Translations under genes and position numbers: made by a program
The notes under the pieces: model-generated
Database searches by the model: none
Told to the model about the DNA's origin: nothing
The model's input: only the letters and a program-made list of their open reading frames with translations
Origin: Helicobacter pylori
Lineage (GTDB): Bacteria > Campylobacterota > Campylobacteria > Campylobacterales > Helicobacteraceae
Assembly (NCBI GenBank): GCA_008032955.1
Contig: CP032046.1
Coordinates: 372,001-436,000 of the forward strand
Direction: 5' to 3'
DNA length: 64,000 bases
Shown here: positions 47,960 through 57,980 of the stretch, in pieces
Layout of the letters: every line of letters starts with the position of its first letter
Position numbering within the stretch: position 1 is the stretch's first letter

Positions 47960-48415
47960 CTATGATTTCAGCGATTCATCTAGCTTTTGGATGCGCAACA
48001 CATGGCGGCCTTGTTCAAATTCTGTAGAGAAAAACGCTTCCAAAATGCTTTCTGTTACGCCAATACCGCTAATCTTTTCACCCAAGCACAAGACATTGGC
48101 GTTATTGTGCAAGCGAGTCATTTTAGCCATGTAAGCATCAAGGCATAAAGCGGCTCTAATACCCTTAAAGCGATTAGCGCCCATGCTCATGCCTATCCCT
48201 GTGGCGCACACCAAAATACCATAGCTTTGCGCATTTTCTAAAACCTTTTGGCACACTAATTTGGCGTAATCAGGGTAATCCACCCTTGTAGTGGGTAAGA
48301 AAGCTTGGATCTTAAAACGCTTGTCTTCTAAAAAATGTTTAACAAATTCTGCGAGATGCAACCCTGCATGATCGCTTCCTATAAAAACTTGAGCGGTATT
48401 TAAGGGCTTATTCAT
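47960..48415 (-). CDS. rpiB: Ribose-5-phosphate isomerase B
   Basis: This 151-residue enzyme converts ribose 5-phosphate and ribulose 5-phosphate. Family motifs are IGSDHAGLHLAEFVK at the N-terminus, VCATGIGMSMGANRFKGIRAALC with the catalytic Cys, and RLHNNANVLCLGEKI. Length is normal. It lies 20 bp after the site-2 protease gene. Confidence 0.95.
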   Translation of the reverse strand: MNKPLNTAQVFIGSDHAGLHLAEFVKHFLEDKRFKIQAFLPTTRVDYPDYAKLVCQKVLENAQSYGILVCATGIGMSMGANRFKGIRAALCLDAYMAKMTRLHNNANVLCLGEKISGIGVTESILEAFFSTEFEQGRHVLRIQKLDESLKS

Positions 48416-48435
48416 AAGCTCTCCTTGATAAAAGA

Positions 48436-49134
48436 TTAAGAAAGGAGTAAGGAAAATAAAAATCTTGTGGGCGCATGGATAAAAAACTCCGATAAAGGGG
48501 GGATAAATAAGAATATTAACACAATCAACAAGCCATAGCGTTCCATTTTAGAAAACCATTCCAATAAAAACGCGCTTTTAAAATGCAACGCTAAAAAGCC
48601 TAACGCTTTGGAGCCGTCTAAGGGCGGGATAGGGAGACTATTGAAAACGCCTAAGACAAGATTATAGAGAATGCCTTGAATGAGAAAGGTTACTAACGCA
48701 AGCTGATAAAGATTCAGTTCATCAACGCTTAAAGCGTTGATCCCTAGTTTTTGAAAGCTCCAATGCGTGATGAAAGCGAGCAGAACGGCCAGAGTGAAAT
48801 TATAAATCACCCCGGCTAAACTCACCACTACGCATGCCAGAGAGCCTTTTTGAGAGACAATGTAGCGCATATCCACAGGCACGGGTTTGGCCCACCCAAA
48901 TAAAAAGGGGGCTTGAAAAATGAGTAATAAAGCCGGTAAAAGCACCGAACCCATCATGTCTAAATGTCTGATAGGGTTTAAACTCAAACGCCTGGCGTCT
49001 TTAGCGCTCCTGTCCCCAAATAAAAACGCGCTCAAGCCATGCATGATCTCATGCCCTATGATAGCGATTAAAAGGGCTAAGATTTTCATTAAGGTGGTAA
49101 TAACACTTTCTAAAGAGAAATCAAAAAATTGCAC
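48436..49134 (-). CDS. Site-2 protease (M50) family membrane metalloprotease
   Basis: The 232-residue protein has about five membrane segments. The zinc-binding HEIMHG is in the first, and the third ligand Asp is in NSLPIPPLDGSKALGF, followed by a Trp/Pro-rich loop (FLFGWAKPVPVDMRYI). These are the hallmarks of compact site-2 proteases, which cut membrane-bound substrates such as anti-sigma factors. The substrate is unknown. It begins 8 bp after lepB. Confidence 0.9.
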   Translation of the reverse strand: MQFFDFSLESVITTLMKILALLIAIIGHEIMHGLSAFLFGDRSAKDARRLSLNPIRHLDMMGSVLLPALLLIFQAPFLFGWAKPVPVDMRYIVSQKGSLACVVVSLAGVIYNFTLAVLLAFITHWSFQKLGINALSVDELNLYQLALVTFLIQGILYNLVLGVFNSLPIPPLDGSKALGFLALHFKSAFLLEWFSKMERYGLLIVLIFLFIPPLSEFFIHAPTRFLFSLLLS

Positions 49135-49142
49135 AAAAAACC

Positions 49143-50015
49143 TTAATGCGTTGCTTTTTCTTTTTTAATGATTTTTTCTAAGCCTTCAACGCTTTTAAAC
49201 ATGCGTTCCCAACGCACCAGATAGCGTTTTTTAGGGTTATTTTCCGCATCCATTTCCAGGCTATTTTTTAAACTCAAACTGAAATAAACAAACCATGGCG
49301 AACCCACGATGTTTTTATAAGCCACACTCCCCCAAAAGCGCGAGTCGCTAGAATTGTCTCTGTTATCTCCGATCATGAAAAATTCATCGTTATTGATCTT
49401 CTTATAAAACACCTTTTCGCCCTCCATTTGAATGAGTTGCATGCTGATATTAGCTTCTGCACCTTGAGTGGCTAACTGCTCCATTAAGTGGAAGGTTTCA
49501 TTGTCTTTTTGGTAATGGATACCCGGATGCTCACTTTTATAAGGGTTTAAAACAAAAATTTTACCCATAAATTCTTTTGTCATGGCGTTAGGGTAATGTT
49601 TAGCGATGTAATTTTTGTCTGTGTCGCTCTCAAAAGGGTGCAAATAAAACCCCTCATTAGTGAATAACACCTCATCGCCTCCAATGGCAAAATTCCTTTT
49701 GACATAGTAAGATTTTTTTTCATGGGGAGGGATAAACACCACCACTTCGCCGCGCTTAGGGCGATCCCCCTCTATCAAATGCCCGTTATTTTTAAAATCA
49801 GGCATAACAGGAAGCTCAATCCATGGGATTTTAGGAATGGGTATGCCGTAAGAAAATTTTTTGACAAAGAGCATATCGCCTTCATAGAGCGTGCCCACCA
49901 TAGATCGAGAGGGAATGATAAAGGCTTGCGCGATAAAAAAGATAACCAACAGCACGATAATAATCGTCCCTACCCAACTGGAGCAAAATGCATAAACAGA
50001 GCGCAAAAATTTCAT
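49143..50015 (-). CDS. lepB: Signal peptidase I
   Basis: The 290-residue enzyme removes signal peptides at the periplasmic side of the inner membrane. One N-terminal membrane segment (TIIIVLLVIFFIAQAFII) comes before the catalytic Ser in PSRSMVGTLYEGDMLFV. The Lys of the dyad is in YYVKRNFAIGGDEV, and GDNRDNSSDSRFWG is the family box E. Length is typical. It abuts folD (no gap). Confidence 0.97.
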   Translation of the reverse strand: MKFLRSVYAFCSSWVGTIIIVLLVIFFIAQAFIIPSRSMVGTLYEGDMLFVKKFSYGIPIPKIPWIELPVMPDFKNNGHLIEGDRPKRGEVVVFIPPHEKKSYYVKRNFAIGGDEVLFTNEGFYLHPFESDTDKNYIAKHYPNAMTKEFMGKIFVLNPYKSEHPGIHYQKDNETFHLMEQLATQGAEANISMQLIQMEGEKVFYKKINNDEFFMIGDNRDNSSDSRFWGSVAYKNIVGSPWFVYFSLSLKNSLEMDAENNPKKRYLVRWERMFKSVEGLEKIIKKEKATH

Positions 50016-50894
50016 TTAAAATCCCTTCCTTTGTTGTTTTTCAAAAGCGATTAAAGTGTTTTCTAAAAGCGAAACGATTGTCATAGGCCCCACGCCTTTA
50101 GGCACAGGAGTGATAAAACCGGCAACTTTTTGCGCGTTGGTGAAATCCACATCGCCCACGATACGCCCATCGTTCAAATGATTGATCCCAATATCCACCA
50201 CTACAGCCCCTTTTTTTAACATACTCGCTTTAATCAAATCAGGCTTACCCACGCCCACGCAAACAATATCAGCGTTTTGGGTGTAAAAGCTAATGTCTTT
50301 AGTCAAAATATGGCACACGCTCACGCTAGCCCCAGCGTTTAGCATGAGCATGCTTAAAGGTTTGCCAATGATATTGCTCGCCCCGATAATCGCCACATCC
50401 TTGCCCTTGATTTCAATGTGATAATGCTCTAAAAGACGCATCACGCCCATAGGGGTGGCTGGCAGAAACGATTCTTTTTGGGTGCAGAGTTTGCCGATAT
50501 TAAGGGGGTGGAAACCATCCACATCTTTACTGGGGTCAATGGCTTCTAAAATCATTTTAGTATCAATGTGTCTGGGCAAAGGGAGCTGGACTAAAACGCC
50601 TGAAATGTTTTGATCGGTATTGTAATCTTTAATCAAGGACAGCAATTCAGCTTCAGTAATATCCTCTTGGAGGGTTTTTAAGTCAAAATCCATGCCCACC
50701 CTTTGGCATGCTTTGATCTTCATATTAACATAAGTGATACTAGCGGGATCTTTCCCTACTAAAATCACGGCTAGTTTGGGGCGTTTATGCGTTTGTGCGG
50801 TTATTGTTTGGATTTTATTTTTCAAATCTTTTTCTATATCATAAGCTAACGCTTGCCCATCTAATAAAACAACGCCCCTATTTGGCATGCCCAT
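50016..50894 (-). CDS. folD: Methylenetetrahydrofolate dehydrogenase / cyclohydrolase FolD
   Basis: This bifunctional 290- to 292-residue enzyme links methylene- and formyl-tetrahydrofolate. Motifs are [20 protein letters not shown] with the catalytic Lys, [21 protein letters not shown], and the NADP-binding region [19 protein letters not shown]. Two ATGs compete: 50894 and 50888. AAAGGA is 3 bases before the first and 9 before the second, so the second (290 residues) is perhaps the better start. It is followed directly by lepB. Confidence 0.96.
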   Translation of the reverse strand: MGMPNRGVVLLDGQALAYDIEKDLKNKIQTITAQTHKRPKLAVILVGKDPASITYVNMKIKACQRVGMDFDLKTLQEDITEAELLSLIKDYNTDQNISGVLVQLPLPRHIDTKMILEAIDPSKDVDGFHPLNIGKLCTQKESFLPATPMGVMRLLEHYHIEIKGKDVAIIGASNIIGKPLSMLMLNAGASVSVCHILTKDISFYTQNADIVCVGVGKPDLIKASMLKKGAVVVDIGINHLNDGRIVGDVDFTNAQKVAGFITPVPKGVGPMTIVSLLENTLIAFEKQQRKGF

Positions 50895-50973
50895 TTATCC
50901 TTTATATAATTAAAATCCTATTATTGTAGCAAAAATCATGCGTTTAAGGGAATTAAAAACTCCCTTTAGCTTG

Positions 50974-53019
50974 TCAATCTTTAAGATTAGCCCCATGATA
51001 GAGCAAGTAATAACTGAGGGCTTTCAAAGATTCTAATTGCTGGTAAAACTTAGAAGCTTCTATTTTGTCGTTTTGTTTCTTGTCGTTTTGTTTATCCTCT
51101 GGCTCTTTAGGGTTTTCATTCAAATACCTTAACCCTGAACTTGGGTTATAAAAGTAATCTTTAGTAGCGATCGCTTCATAGCCTAGCGCGTAATTGGGGT
51201 GGCTTGGGGGGTTTGTTGTGTTGTTAGAAAATAAAGGCTTCCCAAAACTCACGAATTGAAAGCCTTTGGGGGCGACTAATTCAATAATCGTAGGGGCGAT
51301 GTCTAAATGCGAGCCGACTTGACTGATTTTTTTAGGCTTTAAAGTGGGGGCATATAAAATAAGCGGCACGGATTTAATGATATACAAATCGTTTTTAGCG
51401 TATTCATAGCTCCTGTCAAAGTGATCCCCTGTGATGATAAAAAGCGAGTTAGGGAATTTTTGGCTGGCTTTTTTGATGAAATCAACCACCACTTTGTCAT
51501 ACCAGTAAATATGCCCTAAAGAATTAGCGTCCGGTAGATTTTCTGATTTAGGGGTTTTTTCCACAAATTTTTGGATTTTTTCTAAAGGCACGCCAAAGGC
51601 TTTGAGATTCACGTTTTTGATCGCGTGGTTGCTTAAAGTCATGACCATGCTGAAAGTTTTTTCATGGGGGTTGGTGTTTTCTAAAATGTAGTCAAATAAA
51701 ATATTATCATGCACTCCCCAGTTGCTCTCTATGGGTTTGGGGTAGGGCTTGTTTTTAACAAATTCTAAGAGATGGTTATTGAAATAAAGGGCGTGAAAAC
51801 CTTGTTTTTTGGTGAAACTGGTGAGTTTATTCCAAATCCCGCTGCCTCCATAATAAAAGTTGTTTCTATACCCTAGAGTCTTCATGATATTGCCAATCGC
51901 CATAGGAAAGCTAGGGAGGATCACCCCTGAATTGACTAAATTATTATCATTAATATAGGGTAAGCCTGTGATTTGGACATCCAGGCTTTTAACGGTCCGT
52001 GGGGCACCTTCAATAAAAGCAGAGAGCATGTGAGCATGTTCTTTTTTAACCAAATCTTGTAAAGCGCTCGTTAGCCCTATGGAATCAAATTTTTTATCAA
52101 AATGCCATGAACTCAAGGACTCTGAAACGATATAGAAAACATGATCAACTTTTTGATTGGAATGGTTATGGCTTGTTTGAGAAAGCAATTCATAGAGGTT
52201 GTTTGAGAGATTTTCTTTAAGATGGAAATAATTTTTCGCTACTTCTAAAGGCGTTTCTTTAGCAAAATCGCTGAATTTAAGGTTATGGCTTTGTCTGTAA
52301 TTGCGCACCAAAAGATAAAGGTTACGAAACGCCCCGGGGGTAATTTTCATTAAAAAAGGATCTTTGGCTGGCTCTATGCTGAGATCTAAAGACGCACCCA
52401 CAAAACTCAATTGCGCGTTAATGTAAAACATTTGCGTGAGCGAAAAAAGTGCAAATAAAATGAAAGTTTTAAGGGGTTTGGTGGTTTGATAAACATTTGC
52501 AGGCTTAAAAAGGGCGTTTTGGAGTTTGAAATAGATAAAAGAAATCAAAACGCTAAGGATTATAAAGAGTGAAAAACTAGAAAAAATAGGGTATTCCCCG
52601 CTCATTTTTAAAATCGTGAGCGTGTCTTCATGCAAAAATTCTAATAAATTTTCATCAAACACATTCCCATAAATGCCATAATAAACAATGTTAGCAATAT
52701 TTAAAAACAGGATAATAGCGATAGAAAAACACGCCATAATATTAAGCATTTTGGTTTGGTGTTTGGGGGCCAATAACCCTAATAACCCGATGATGATAAA
52801 AAGAATCGCTAAGCTTGAGACCACACGATTATCGTATCTGGCTCCATTGAATAGGGTTTTGATGATTTCATCAAAAATAGGGTTTTTTAAGGCATGCTTA
52901 TAATAGCCTGTATAAAGGATAAAGCCGATACGATTAAACACAAACAACAAGCTCATAAAAAAGGTGAAATAAAAACCTTTTAAAAAGAGCGAAAAAAGGG
53001 CATGAGATAGGGATTTCAT
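50974..53019 (-). CDS. LtaS-like sulfatase-family membrane protein
   Basis: The 681-residue protein has about five N-terminal membrane segments (to ~residue 215) and a C-terminal extracytoplasmic alkaline phosphatase/sulfatase domain. Landmarks are VSESLSSWHFD (metal), GAPRTVKSLDVQI (likely nucleophile Thr), NWGVHDNILFDYIL and FIITGDHFDRSY (metal His). Relatives transfer glycerol-phosphate or phosphoethanolamine to surface glycans. It sits just downstream of the Kdo hydrolase pair, so an LPS-related role is plausible but unproven. Confidence 0.8.
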   Translation of the reverse strand: MKSLSHALFSLFLKGFYFTFFMSLLFVFNRIGFILYTGYYKHALKNPIFDEIIKTLFNGARYDNRVVSSLAILFIIIGLLGLLAPKHQTKMLNIMACFSIAIILFLNIANIVYYGIYGNVFDENLLEFLHEDTLTILKMSGEYPIFSSFSLFIILSVLISFIYFKLQNALFKPANVYQTTKPLKTFILFALFSLTQMFYINAQLSFVGASLDLSIEPAKDPFLMKITPGAFRNLYLLVRNYRQSHNLKFSDFAKETPLEVAKNYFHLKENLSNNLYELLSQTSHNHSNQKVDHVFYIVSESLSSWHFDKKFDSIGLTSALQDLVKKEHAHMLSAFIEGAPRTVKSLDVQITGLPYINDNNLVNSGVILPSFPMAIGNIMKTLGYRNNFYYGGSGIWNKLTSFTKKQGFHALYFNNHLLEFVKNKPYPKPIESNWGVHDNILFDYILENTNPHEKTFSMVMTLSNHAIKNVNLKAFGVPLEKIQKFVEKTPKSENLPDANSLGHIYWYDKVVVDFIKKASQKFPNSLFIITGDHFDRSYEYAKNDLYIIKSVPLILYAPTLKPKKISQVGSHLDIAPTIIELVAPKGFQFVSFGKPLFSNNTTNPPSHPNYALGYEAIATKDYFYNPSSGLRYLNENPKEPEDKQNDKKQNDKIEASKFYQQLESLKALSYYLLYHGANLKD

Positions 53020-53024
53020 AAGCG

Positions 53025-53579
53025 TTAATACAACCTTTTTTGAACAAGATATAAAGTCTTAAAAAAGACAAAAAGAAACAAGGGGAAATCCAATAAAGAA
53101 TCTAAGATTTGAAAATGAGAATGCATTAAAAGCGAACTGGATAACGCTACTAAAGCGATCACACCTAATAAAGGGCTGCTCAAAAACAAACTGCTGCAAA
53201 AAAGCGCGCTAAAAATAAGAGAAGCCATGAAATGATGGTAGATTGAAAAAGGCAAGAACCCTAAAATATCTGTCAAAAGCAACAGATTGAAAAACAGCAT
53301 GACGCTATAAGATTGCAAGGTTTCTAAAGGGGGCTTTTTGAGCATGTGACAAGAAAAGCTTGCATACGCAAGGATTAAAAGACAACTAAAGGGGCTTAAG
53401 GGGGCTGTAAAACTGCTTAAAAATTCATTGAGCGATAGAGAATCTTTAAAAGCGATATTGCTTAAAATCACGCTTATCAAAGAGAGCGAAAACCTCAAAC
53501 CCAATGGCTTATTTTTGAAAAAAAAGAAAATTAAAAAAAGCCATGCAAAACTCAGCGTGTAAGAAGAAGGTATAAACAT
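53025..53579 (-). CDS. Kdo hydrolase membrane subunit (HP0579-like)
   Basis: This 184-residue protein is almost entirely hydrophobic, with about six membrane segments (SFAWLFLIFFFF, LSLISVILSNIAF, VMLFFNLLLLTDILGFL and others). By position it is the partner HP0579 of HP0580; together they are reported to remove the outer Kdo sugar from H. pylori lipopolysaccharide. The identification is by gene order and hydrophobic profile. It overlaps neither neighbour: 6 bp after the catalytic partner gene and 5 bp before the sulfatase gene. Confidence 0.75.
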   Translation of the reverse strand: MFIPSSYTLSFAWLFLIFFFFKNKPLGLRFSLSLISVILSNIAFKDSLSLNEFLSSFTAPLSPFSCLLILAYASFSCHMLKKPPLETLQSYSVMLFFNLLLLTDILGFLPFSIYHHFMASLIFSALFCSSLFLSSPLLGVIALVALSSSLLMHSHFQILDSLLDFPLFLFVFFKTLYLVQKRLY

Positions 53580-53585
53580 GACTGA

Positions 53586-54704
53586 TTACTTGAGAAGGGA
53601 TTTTAAATAAGCCATATTGAAACGGATGTGTTTGATGTGAGAGCGGTTATGGGTATAGACAATATCTATAAAATGAGGATTAAGGCTATAGCTTGGGTAA
53701 CTCACTTCATTGGCTTTGTCTAAAACTTTTAAGGTTTTAAAAGAGTTTGAGTTTTCTAATTTAGAAAGCCAGAGTTCTTTACGACGCAAAGATAAATCGC
53801 TAGGGTTGTGGATCAAATACAATATTCCATTTAAATTGAGTAAATTCAAAGAATCATCTAAGTTTTTAAGATTTGTAGAAATGGGTTTTTGCCAAGCGGT
53901 GGGGGTCTTGCAGGTTTCTAGCATGAGGCTATCTTTAAAAGAATGGTTTCTAAACGCCATGACAGCGCAGTCTTTAAAGGGGGTTAGGCTTGGCTGGAGC
54001 TGGTGGTTTAGGGTATTAGGCCTTAAAAGTTCTCTTGGGTTATTTTGTTGGTCAAATTTCAACAACAAGGGGTATTGGGTGGCTAATTCGTGATAGAGCG
54101 GTAGCATAAAACCGCCATCAGTGGTGTTTAAAGGTTTATTTTTTATCAAATGGCTTAAGTTTAAAAAAGGGCTTAAAGAGAGTTTTCGCGCAAATTTAAA
54201 ATGAATCGGCTCTAAAGCACTTTCAAATTGATAGATTTTAGAAGTGGCCCACCCGCCCATGCTCACCCCTACGACAAATAACAAAATTTTATTATCATGC
54301 AAAAAAAGCAAGGGGTTACCTAATTTTTTGATGTATTCATGCGAATGATGAGAAAGCTCTTCTTTGGTTAAAAGAATGAAGGCTTCGCTCCAGCGATTAG
54401 TCTTGCTGTCAAAAAGATTCGCGCTGATTTTCACATCCCTTGCCCCTTCTTTAGTGCCGCTAAAATAAGCACTCAAAAGATTATCATTAGGCAAATTGAT
54501 TAAAGAGCTCGCATGCACGCTTAAAGCGTCATTTGGTTTAGGGATAGTGAGTTGCATGAAATAGGGGGGGTTTTGAGTAACAAGGGTTTGATTATGCGTG
54601 AAAGCATAGGGGGGGGTTTGGCGCTTCATTATAATTAAAAATAAAACGATAAAAAGCCCCACGAAAAAGGCGGTGTTTTTTAGGCGATTTCTTGAAGGTT
54701 CCAA
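53586..54704 (-). CDS. Kdo hydrolase catalytic-type subunit (sialidase-like, HP0580-like)
   Basis: This 372-residue protein has an N-terminal membrane anchor ([14 protein letters not shown]) and a periplasmic domain with sialidase-like repeats: [38 protein letters not shown] and [22 protein letters not shown]. The last resembles the sialidase-family SYP and Asp motifs. It is reported as one half of the two-subunit Kdo hydrolase trimming LPS. An eight-G run (54609-54616) inside it is intact. Its 5' end overlaps pyrC by 25 bp. Confidence 0.8.
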   Translation of the reverse strand: MEPSRNRLKNTAFFVGLFIVLFLIIMKRQTPPYAFTHNQTLVTQNPPYFMQLTIPKPNDALSVHASSLINLPNDNLLSAYFSGTKEGARDVKISANLFDSKTNRWSEAFILLTKEELSHHSHEYIKKLGNPLLFLHDNKILLFVVGVSMGGWATSKIYQFESALEPIHFKFARKLSLSPFLNLSHLIKNKPLNTTDGGFMLPLYHELATQYPLLLKFDQQNNPRELLRPNTLNHQLQPSLTPFKDCAVMAFRNHSFKDSLMLETCKTPTAWQKPISTNLKNLDDSLNLLNLNGILYLIHNPSDLSLRRKELWLSKLENSNSFKTLKVLDKANEVSYPSYSLNPHFIDIVYTHNRSHIKHIRFNMAYLKSLLK

Positions 54705-55699
54705 GATAGCGTTTCGCCCCCTCTTAAGATAGCAATTTTTTCATTCAAACAAAGCGTGTGTGTAGGGACTATAAAAGGTTTTTTAGACAAATGCGCTTTT
54801 TTACTGGGTAGATTGTCTAGCGCGTAGATTTTTTTAGCGTTATCACTGATAAAGGCTTGCAAATTTTCTAAAGCGTTGTGTTTTTCAAAAAGTTCGCACA
54901 ACGCAGGCAACAAAATAGGGGCAGAAAAGATGCCTGCCGGGATGTTAGCACTATGCTTTTTAGAAATGAAATGCGGGGCGCTATCAGAGCCAAAAGAGAT
55001 TTTAGGGTGGGCTTTTAAAGCAAGGGATAAAAGCCTTTCTTGGTCTTTTTTGGTTTTGATTAAGGGTTTGCAAAAACAATGCGGGTCCAAATTCCCCCCT
55101 AATAAATCATCTAAAGTCATGCTGATATGGTGTAAGGTCAAAGTCGCATAGAGGTTGTCATGCTTTTCAATCAAAGCGATACTGCGCCAATCGCTCAAAT
55201 GCTCTATAATGATTTTGAGTTTAGGGAATGAAAGGGCGAAAGTTTCTAAAACGCTATGGCATAAAAATTCTTTATCCAAACAAAACCCAGCCTGTTCTGC
55301 ATGGACGCATAAAATAAAGCCTAATTTTTGGGCGTTTTCTAAAATCTCCAAAGTCTTTTCACCCAACAAATCCGAAGTGCCGTTTTGCGCGTTTGTGGTC
55401 ATGCCTTTAGGGTAGAGTTTTAAAAATTTAATGCCTTTGTTTTTAGCTCGTTGCAATTCTTCTAAAGTCAAACCATCGTTAAAATACAAGCTCATTAAAG
55501 GCTTGAAGTTTGAAGAATTTTTTAAAATTTCTTCTTCATATTCTAGGGTGATTGGAGTGTCAATCAAGGGCTTACTGAGGTTTGGCATGATCACTGCGGC
55601 GCTAAAAGGCTCGCTAGAATATTCCAATACCGCTCTTAAAAGCGCGTTTTCTCGCACATGCAAGTGGGCGTCTATGGGGTCAAAAAGCGTGATTTCCAT
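54680..55699 (-). CDS. pyrC: Dihydroorotase
   Basis: The 339-residue zinc enzyme closes carbamoyl aspartate to dihydroorotate in pyrimidine synthesis. DAHLHVREN carries the metal His pair, [10 protein letters not shown] the metal-bridging Lys, [15 protein letters not shown] and FGSDSAPHF the remaining ligands. Length fits the class II (PyrC) group. It overlaps the Kdo hydrolase gene by 25 bp and lies 4 bp after tonB. Confidence 0.96.
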   Translation of the reverse strand: MEITLFDPIDAHLHVRENALLRAVLEYSSEPFSAAVIMPNLSKPLIDTPITLEYEEEILKNSSNFKPLMSLYFNDGLTLEELQRAKNKGIKFLKLYPKGMTTNAQNGTSDLLGEKTLEILENAQKLGFILCVHAEQAGFCLDKEFLCHSVLETFALSFPKLKIIIEHLSDWRSIALIEKHDNLYATLTLHHISMTLDDLLGGNLDPHCFCKPLIKTKKDQERLLSLALKAHPKISFGSDSAPHFISKKHSANIPAGIFSAPILLPALCELFEKHNALENLQAFISDNAKKIYALDNLPSKKAHLSKKPFIVPTHTLCLNEKIAILRGGETLSWNLQEIA

Positions 55700-55703
55700 G
55701 CTG

Positions 55704-56666
55704 TTAATTGCCTCCCAAGTAATAACGCACTCTAATGCGAATGAGGGTTTTGGTTTTGGGGCGTGGGTAATCCTTATAAGCGATCTGAATGGTCTTTAAG
55801 GTGTTGTCATCAAGCATTTTGTATTCAGAGCCAATGATGATTTTAAGATCGGTAATATCGCCATTAGGGTGCAAGTAAAATTCTACTGCATTCGTCCCGT
55901 CTTGCCCTAAATAAGCCGCTACTTGAGGGTATTCTAAATATTTTTGCGTGATGCGCCCAATATCCCTTAAATTATTCCTGATGAAATCTTTTTCGGCTGT
56001 GCCTAAATCCCCAAATTCTTCGCCATACAATTCATCAATATCCCTTCTGGTTTGGTTATCCAAGCCTTTATTATTTTCTTTTCTGGGTGGTGCAACTTCT
56101 TTAGGCAAGAAAGAAAGCTGGTTAGGGTCAAATTCTTTTTTGACAGGTTTTTTCTCTTCTATTTTTTTCTGCTCTACTTTTTGTTCTACTACTTTTTTCT
56201 CTTCTTTTTTCTCCTCTACTACTTTTTTTTCTTCCACTTTTTCCACTTTTTTAAGAGCCTTATGTTTGTGGCTGGGCTTTTTGGGTTCTGGTTTGGGCTT
56301 TGGTTTAGGCTCAGGCTTAGGCTTTTCTATAGGTTTTGGCGGGGTTGGCGGAGTGGGGGGTGTGGGTGGAGTGGGGGGTGTTGGGGGTTTTTGAGGGCCA
56401 GCTAGCGTGGGTTTAGGAGCGCCCGGGTTGTTTTTACTGGGATCTTGTGAATGGCCTCTTTTTAAAACCAATAAATTTTCAGGATTTAATTTAACGAGCT
56501 TGGGTTTTGAAGGAAAAAAATCTTCTCTGTGTTCAAATAAAAAATAAATCAACCAATGCAACAATGCAGACAGAATGAGAGAAAAGAAAAAATTCCTGTT
56601 AGAATGATCCACAGGGTCAAAATTTTTCCCTAACTTAGCAGGTTGTAGTTTAGAATTTTCCGGCAT
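55704..56666 (-). CDS. tonB: TonB energy transducer
   Basis: This 320-residue protein has an N-terminal membrane anchor ([19 protein letters not shown], ~residues 26-45), a Pro-rich periplasmic spacer with five TPP-type units and [15 protein letters not shown], a Lys/Glu-rich stretch, and the C-terminal TonB domain ([20 protein letters not shown] ... [10 protein letters not shown]). It couples the proton motive force through ExbBD to outer membrane receptors for iron and nickel. It overlaps the fliO stop region by 17 bp. The repeats make length variation likely. Confidence 0.95.
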   Translation of the reverse strand: MPENSKLQPAKLGKNFDPVDHSNRNFFFSLILSALLHWLIYFLFEHREDFFPSKPKLVKLNPENLLVLKRGHSQDPSKNNPGAPKPTLAGPQKPPTPPTPPTPPTPPTPPKPIEKPKPEPKPKPKPEPKKPSHKHKALKKVEKVEEKKVVEEKKEEKKVVEQKVEQKKIEEKKPVKKEFDPNQLSFLPKEVAPPRKENNKGLDNQTRRDIDELYGEEFGDLGTAEKDFIRNNLRDIGRITQKYLEYPQVAAYLGQDGTNAVEFYLHPNGDITDLKIIIGSEYKMLDDNTLKTIQIAYKDYPRPKTKTLIRIRVRYYLGGN

Positions 56667-57531
56667 ATAAATTTCCTAATTTTGAATTCTTTATCTTATT
56701 TTCAGCTTCTTTAATCAGTTCTTCTTTAGATGTTTTTGGGCTTATTTTGTCTAAAAGCAGGCCGTATTTGTCGCTTAGTAAGACCAAGTAACGCTCCTTA
56801 TTAGTCTCTATGGAAATGATTTTATGGTTCGCATCAACACGACCCAAAACATTAATTTCTAACTTAAAATCTTTTGCAGAAAAAGGCCCTTGTGTGGGAA
56901 CAATTTTTTTTTTGATTACATACAATACTAAGAGTAAGGCAGCAATAACCGCTAACCCCTTGTAAGCATGGCTTAAATCCAGTGGGGGTTTTAACTCTAG
57001 AGCGTTTGAGGGGCTTTTGGCTCGCTCTTTTTCATCTTGGCTTGCGAGATTGGCATGCTGAGATTTTTCTTTCAGGCTAGGCGGTGGGGCTAAATGAAAA
57101 CCTTTAGGTAAAAAAAGAAAGCGGAGTTGCTTTTTATCCTTGCTGTTTGAAGCTTGGATTTCTAATTCCATTTTAGCTTTTTTAGACAAGAGGTAGATGT
57201 CATTTTGGTAGGAAAACATTTCTAAGGCATTCAAAGAGGCTTCTTTAAAATCCATCGTTTTTTTAGAATCCAATTGAGCGTTTTTTAAAACGATCACTTT
57301 TTGGCCTTCAACTTCCATGATTTTAGGCGTTTTATTAAAAGGCGTTTCAAAAGTGAGCGTGGTTTGCACGGCCTTTATAGGTGGCGTTGCCGGAGCGTTT
57401 GAATCAGGTTGGACTTCTTTTAGCGCATTTTGCCAATGAACCAATTTAATGGGGGCATCATCGCTTAAAGGTATTTTTTCTTCAGCCAGTAACATCAAAG
57501 TAGCACTCAGCAACAAGAATAACAATCTCAT
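56650..57531 (-). CDS. fliO: FliO, flagellar export apparatus protein
   Basis: The 293-residue protein has a signal-like N-terminus (LLFLLLSATLMLLAEE), a long periplasmic part, one membrane segment at ~200-215 (GLAVIAALLLVLYVIKKK) and a cytoplasmic FliO domain (KDFKLEINVLGRVDANHKIISIE, RYLVLLSDKYGLLL). FliO supports assembly of the flagellar export gate with FliP. H. pylori FliO has this long N-terminal extension. It overlaps fliN by 4 bp. Confidence 0.88.
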   Translation of the reverse strand: MRLLFLLLSATLMLLAEEKIPLSDDAPIKLVHWQNALKEVQPDSNAPATPPIKAVQTTLTFETPFNKTPKIMEVEGQKVIVLKNAQLDSKKTMDFKEASLNALEMFSYQNDIYLLSKKAKMELEIQASNSKDKKQLRFLFLPKGFHLAPPPSLKEKSQHANLASQDEKERAKSPSNALELKPPLDLSHAYKGLAVIAALLLVLYVIKKKIVPTQGPFSAKDFKLEINVLGRVDANHKIISIETNKERYLVLLSDKYGLLLDKISPKTSKEELIKEAENKIKNSKLGNLYAGKF

Positions 57532-57899
57532 GAATTTTTAGCGAGATAATACACAATGGCGTTAGAATCAAGGATTTCATTCAAACGAATGGCTAAATTC
57601 CTTTCAAAAACCATCACCTCACCCTTACCAATAACCCGCCCGTTCACAAAAGTATCCACGCTTTCTCCGGCGGGTTTTTGCAAATCAATCACAGAGCCTT
57701 TTTCAAAACGCAAGATTTGCAATAAAGGGATTTGCGTAGAGCCAAGTTCCGCACTAAAAACAATCTCCATGTCCAAAAGGTTTTTATAATCGCAAATGAG
57801 TTCTTCTAAATAAGTGGAAAGCTCTAGTTCTCTTTCTTTATTCGCTTTCTCTTTTTCTTTTTCGGCTATTTTTAACTGATTAGATTCTGTTTCTGGCAT
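57528..57899 (-). CDS. fliN: FliN, flagellar motor switch protein
   Basis: The 123-residue product has a charged N-terminal helix and the SpoA domain: EIVFSAELGSTQIPLLQILRFEKGSVIDL, ESVDTFVNGRVIGKGEVMVF and LAIRLNEIL. FliN forms the C-ring of the flagellar motor with FliM and FliG. Start and length are typical. It overlaps fliO by 4 bp, so the two are translated together. The gap to nth is 81 bp. Confidence 0.96.
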   Translation of the reverse strand: MPETESNQLKIAEKEKEKANKERELELSTYLEELICDYKNLLDMEIVFSAELGSTQIPLLQILRFEKGSVIDLQKPAGESVDTFVNGRVIGKGEVMVFERNLAIRLNEILDSNAIVYYLAKNS

Positions 57900-57980
57900 A
57901 AAACTCTACTCTTTCAAGAATGATTTGACTTTGATTATAAAATCTTAATTTTACTATAAATTTTATAACAAATAAAGCCA

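Noticed and set aside
55948..56405. Gly/Ser/Phe-rich plus-strand ORFs over tonB
   Set aside because: They are antisense of the Pro- and Lys/Glu-rich TonB spacer.
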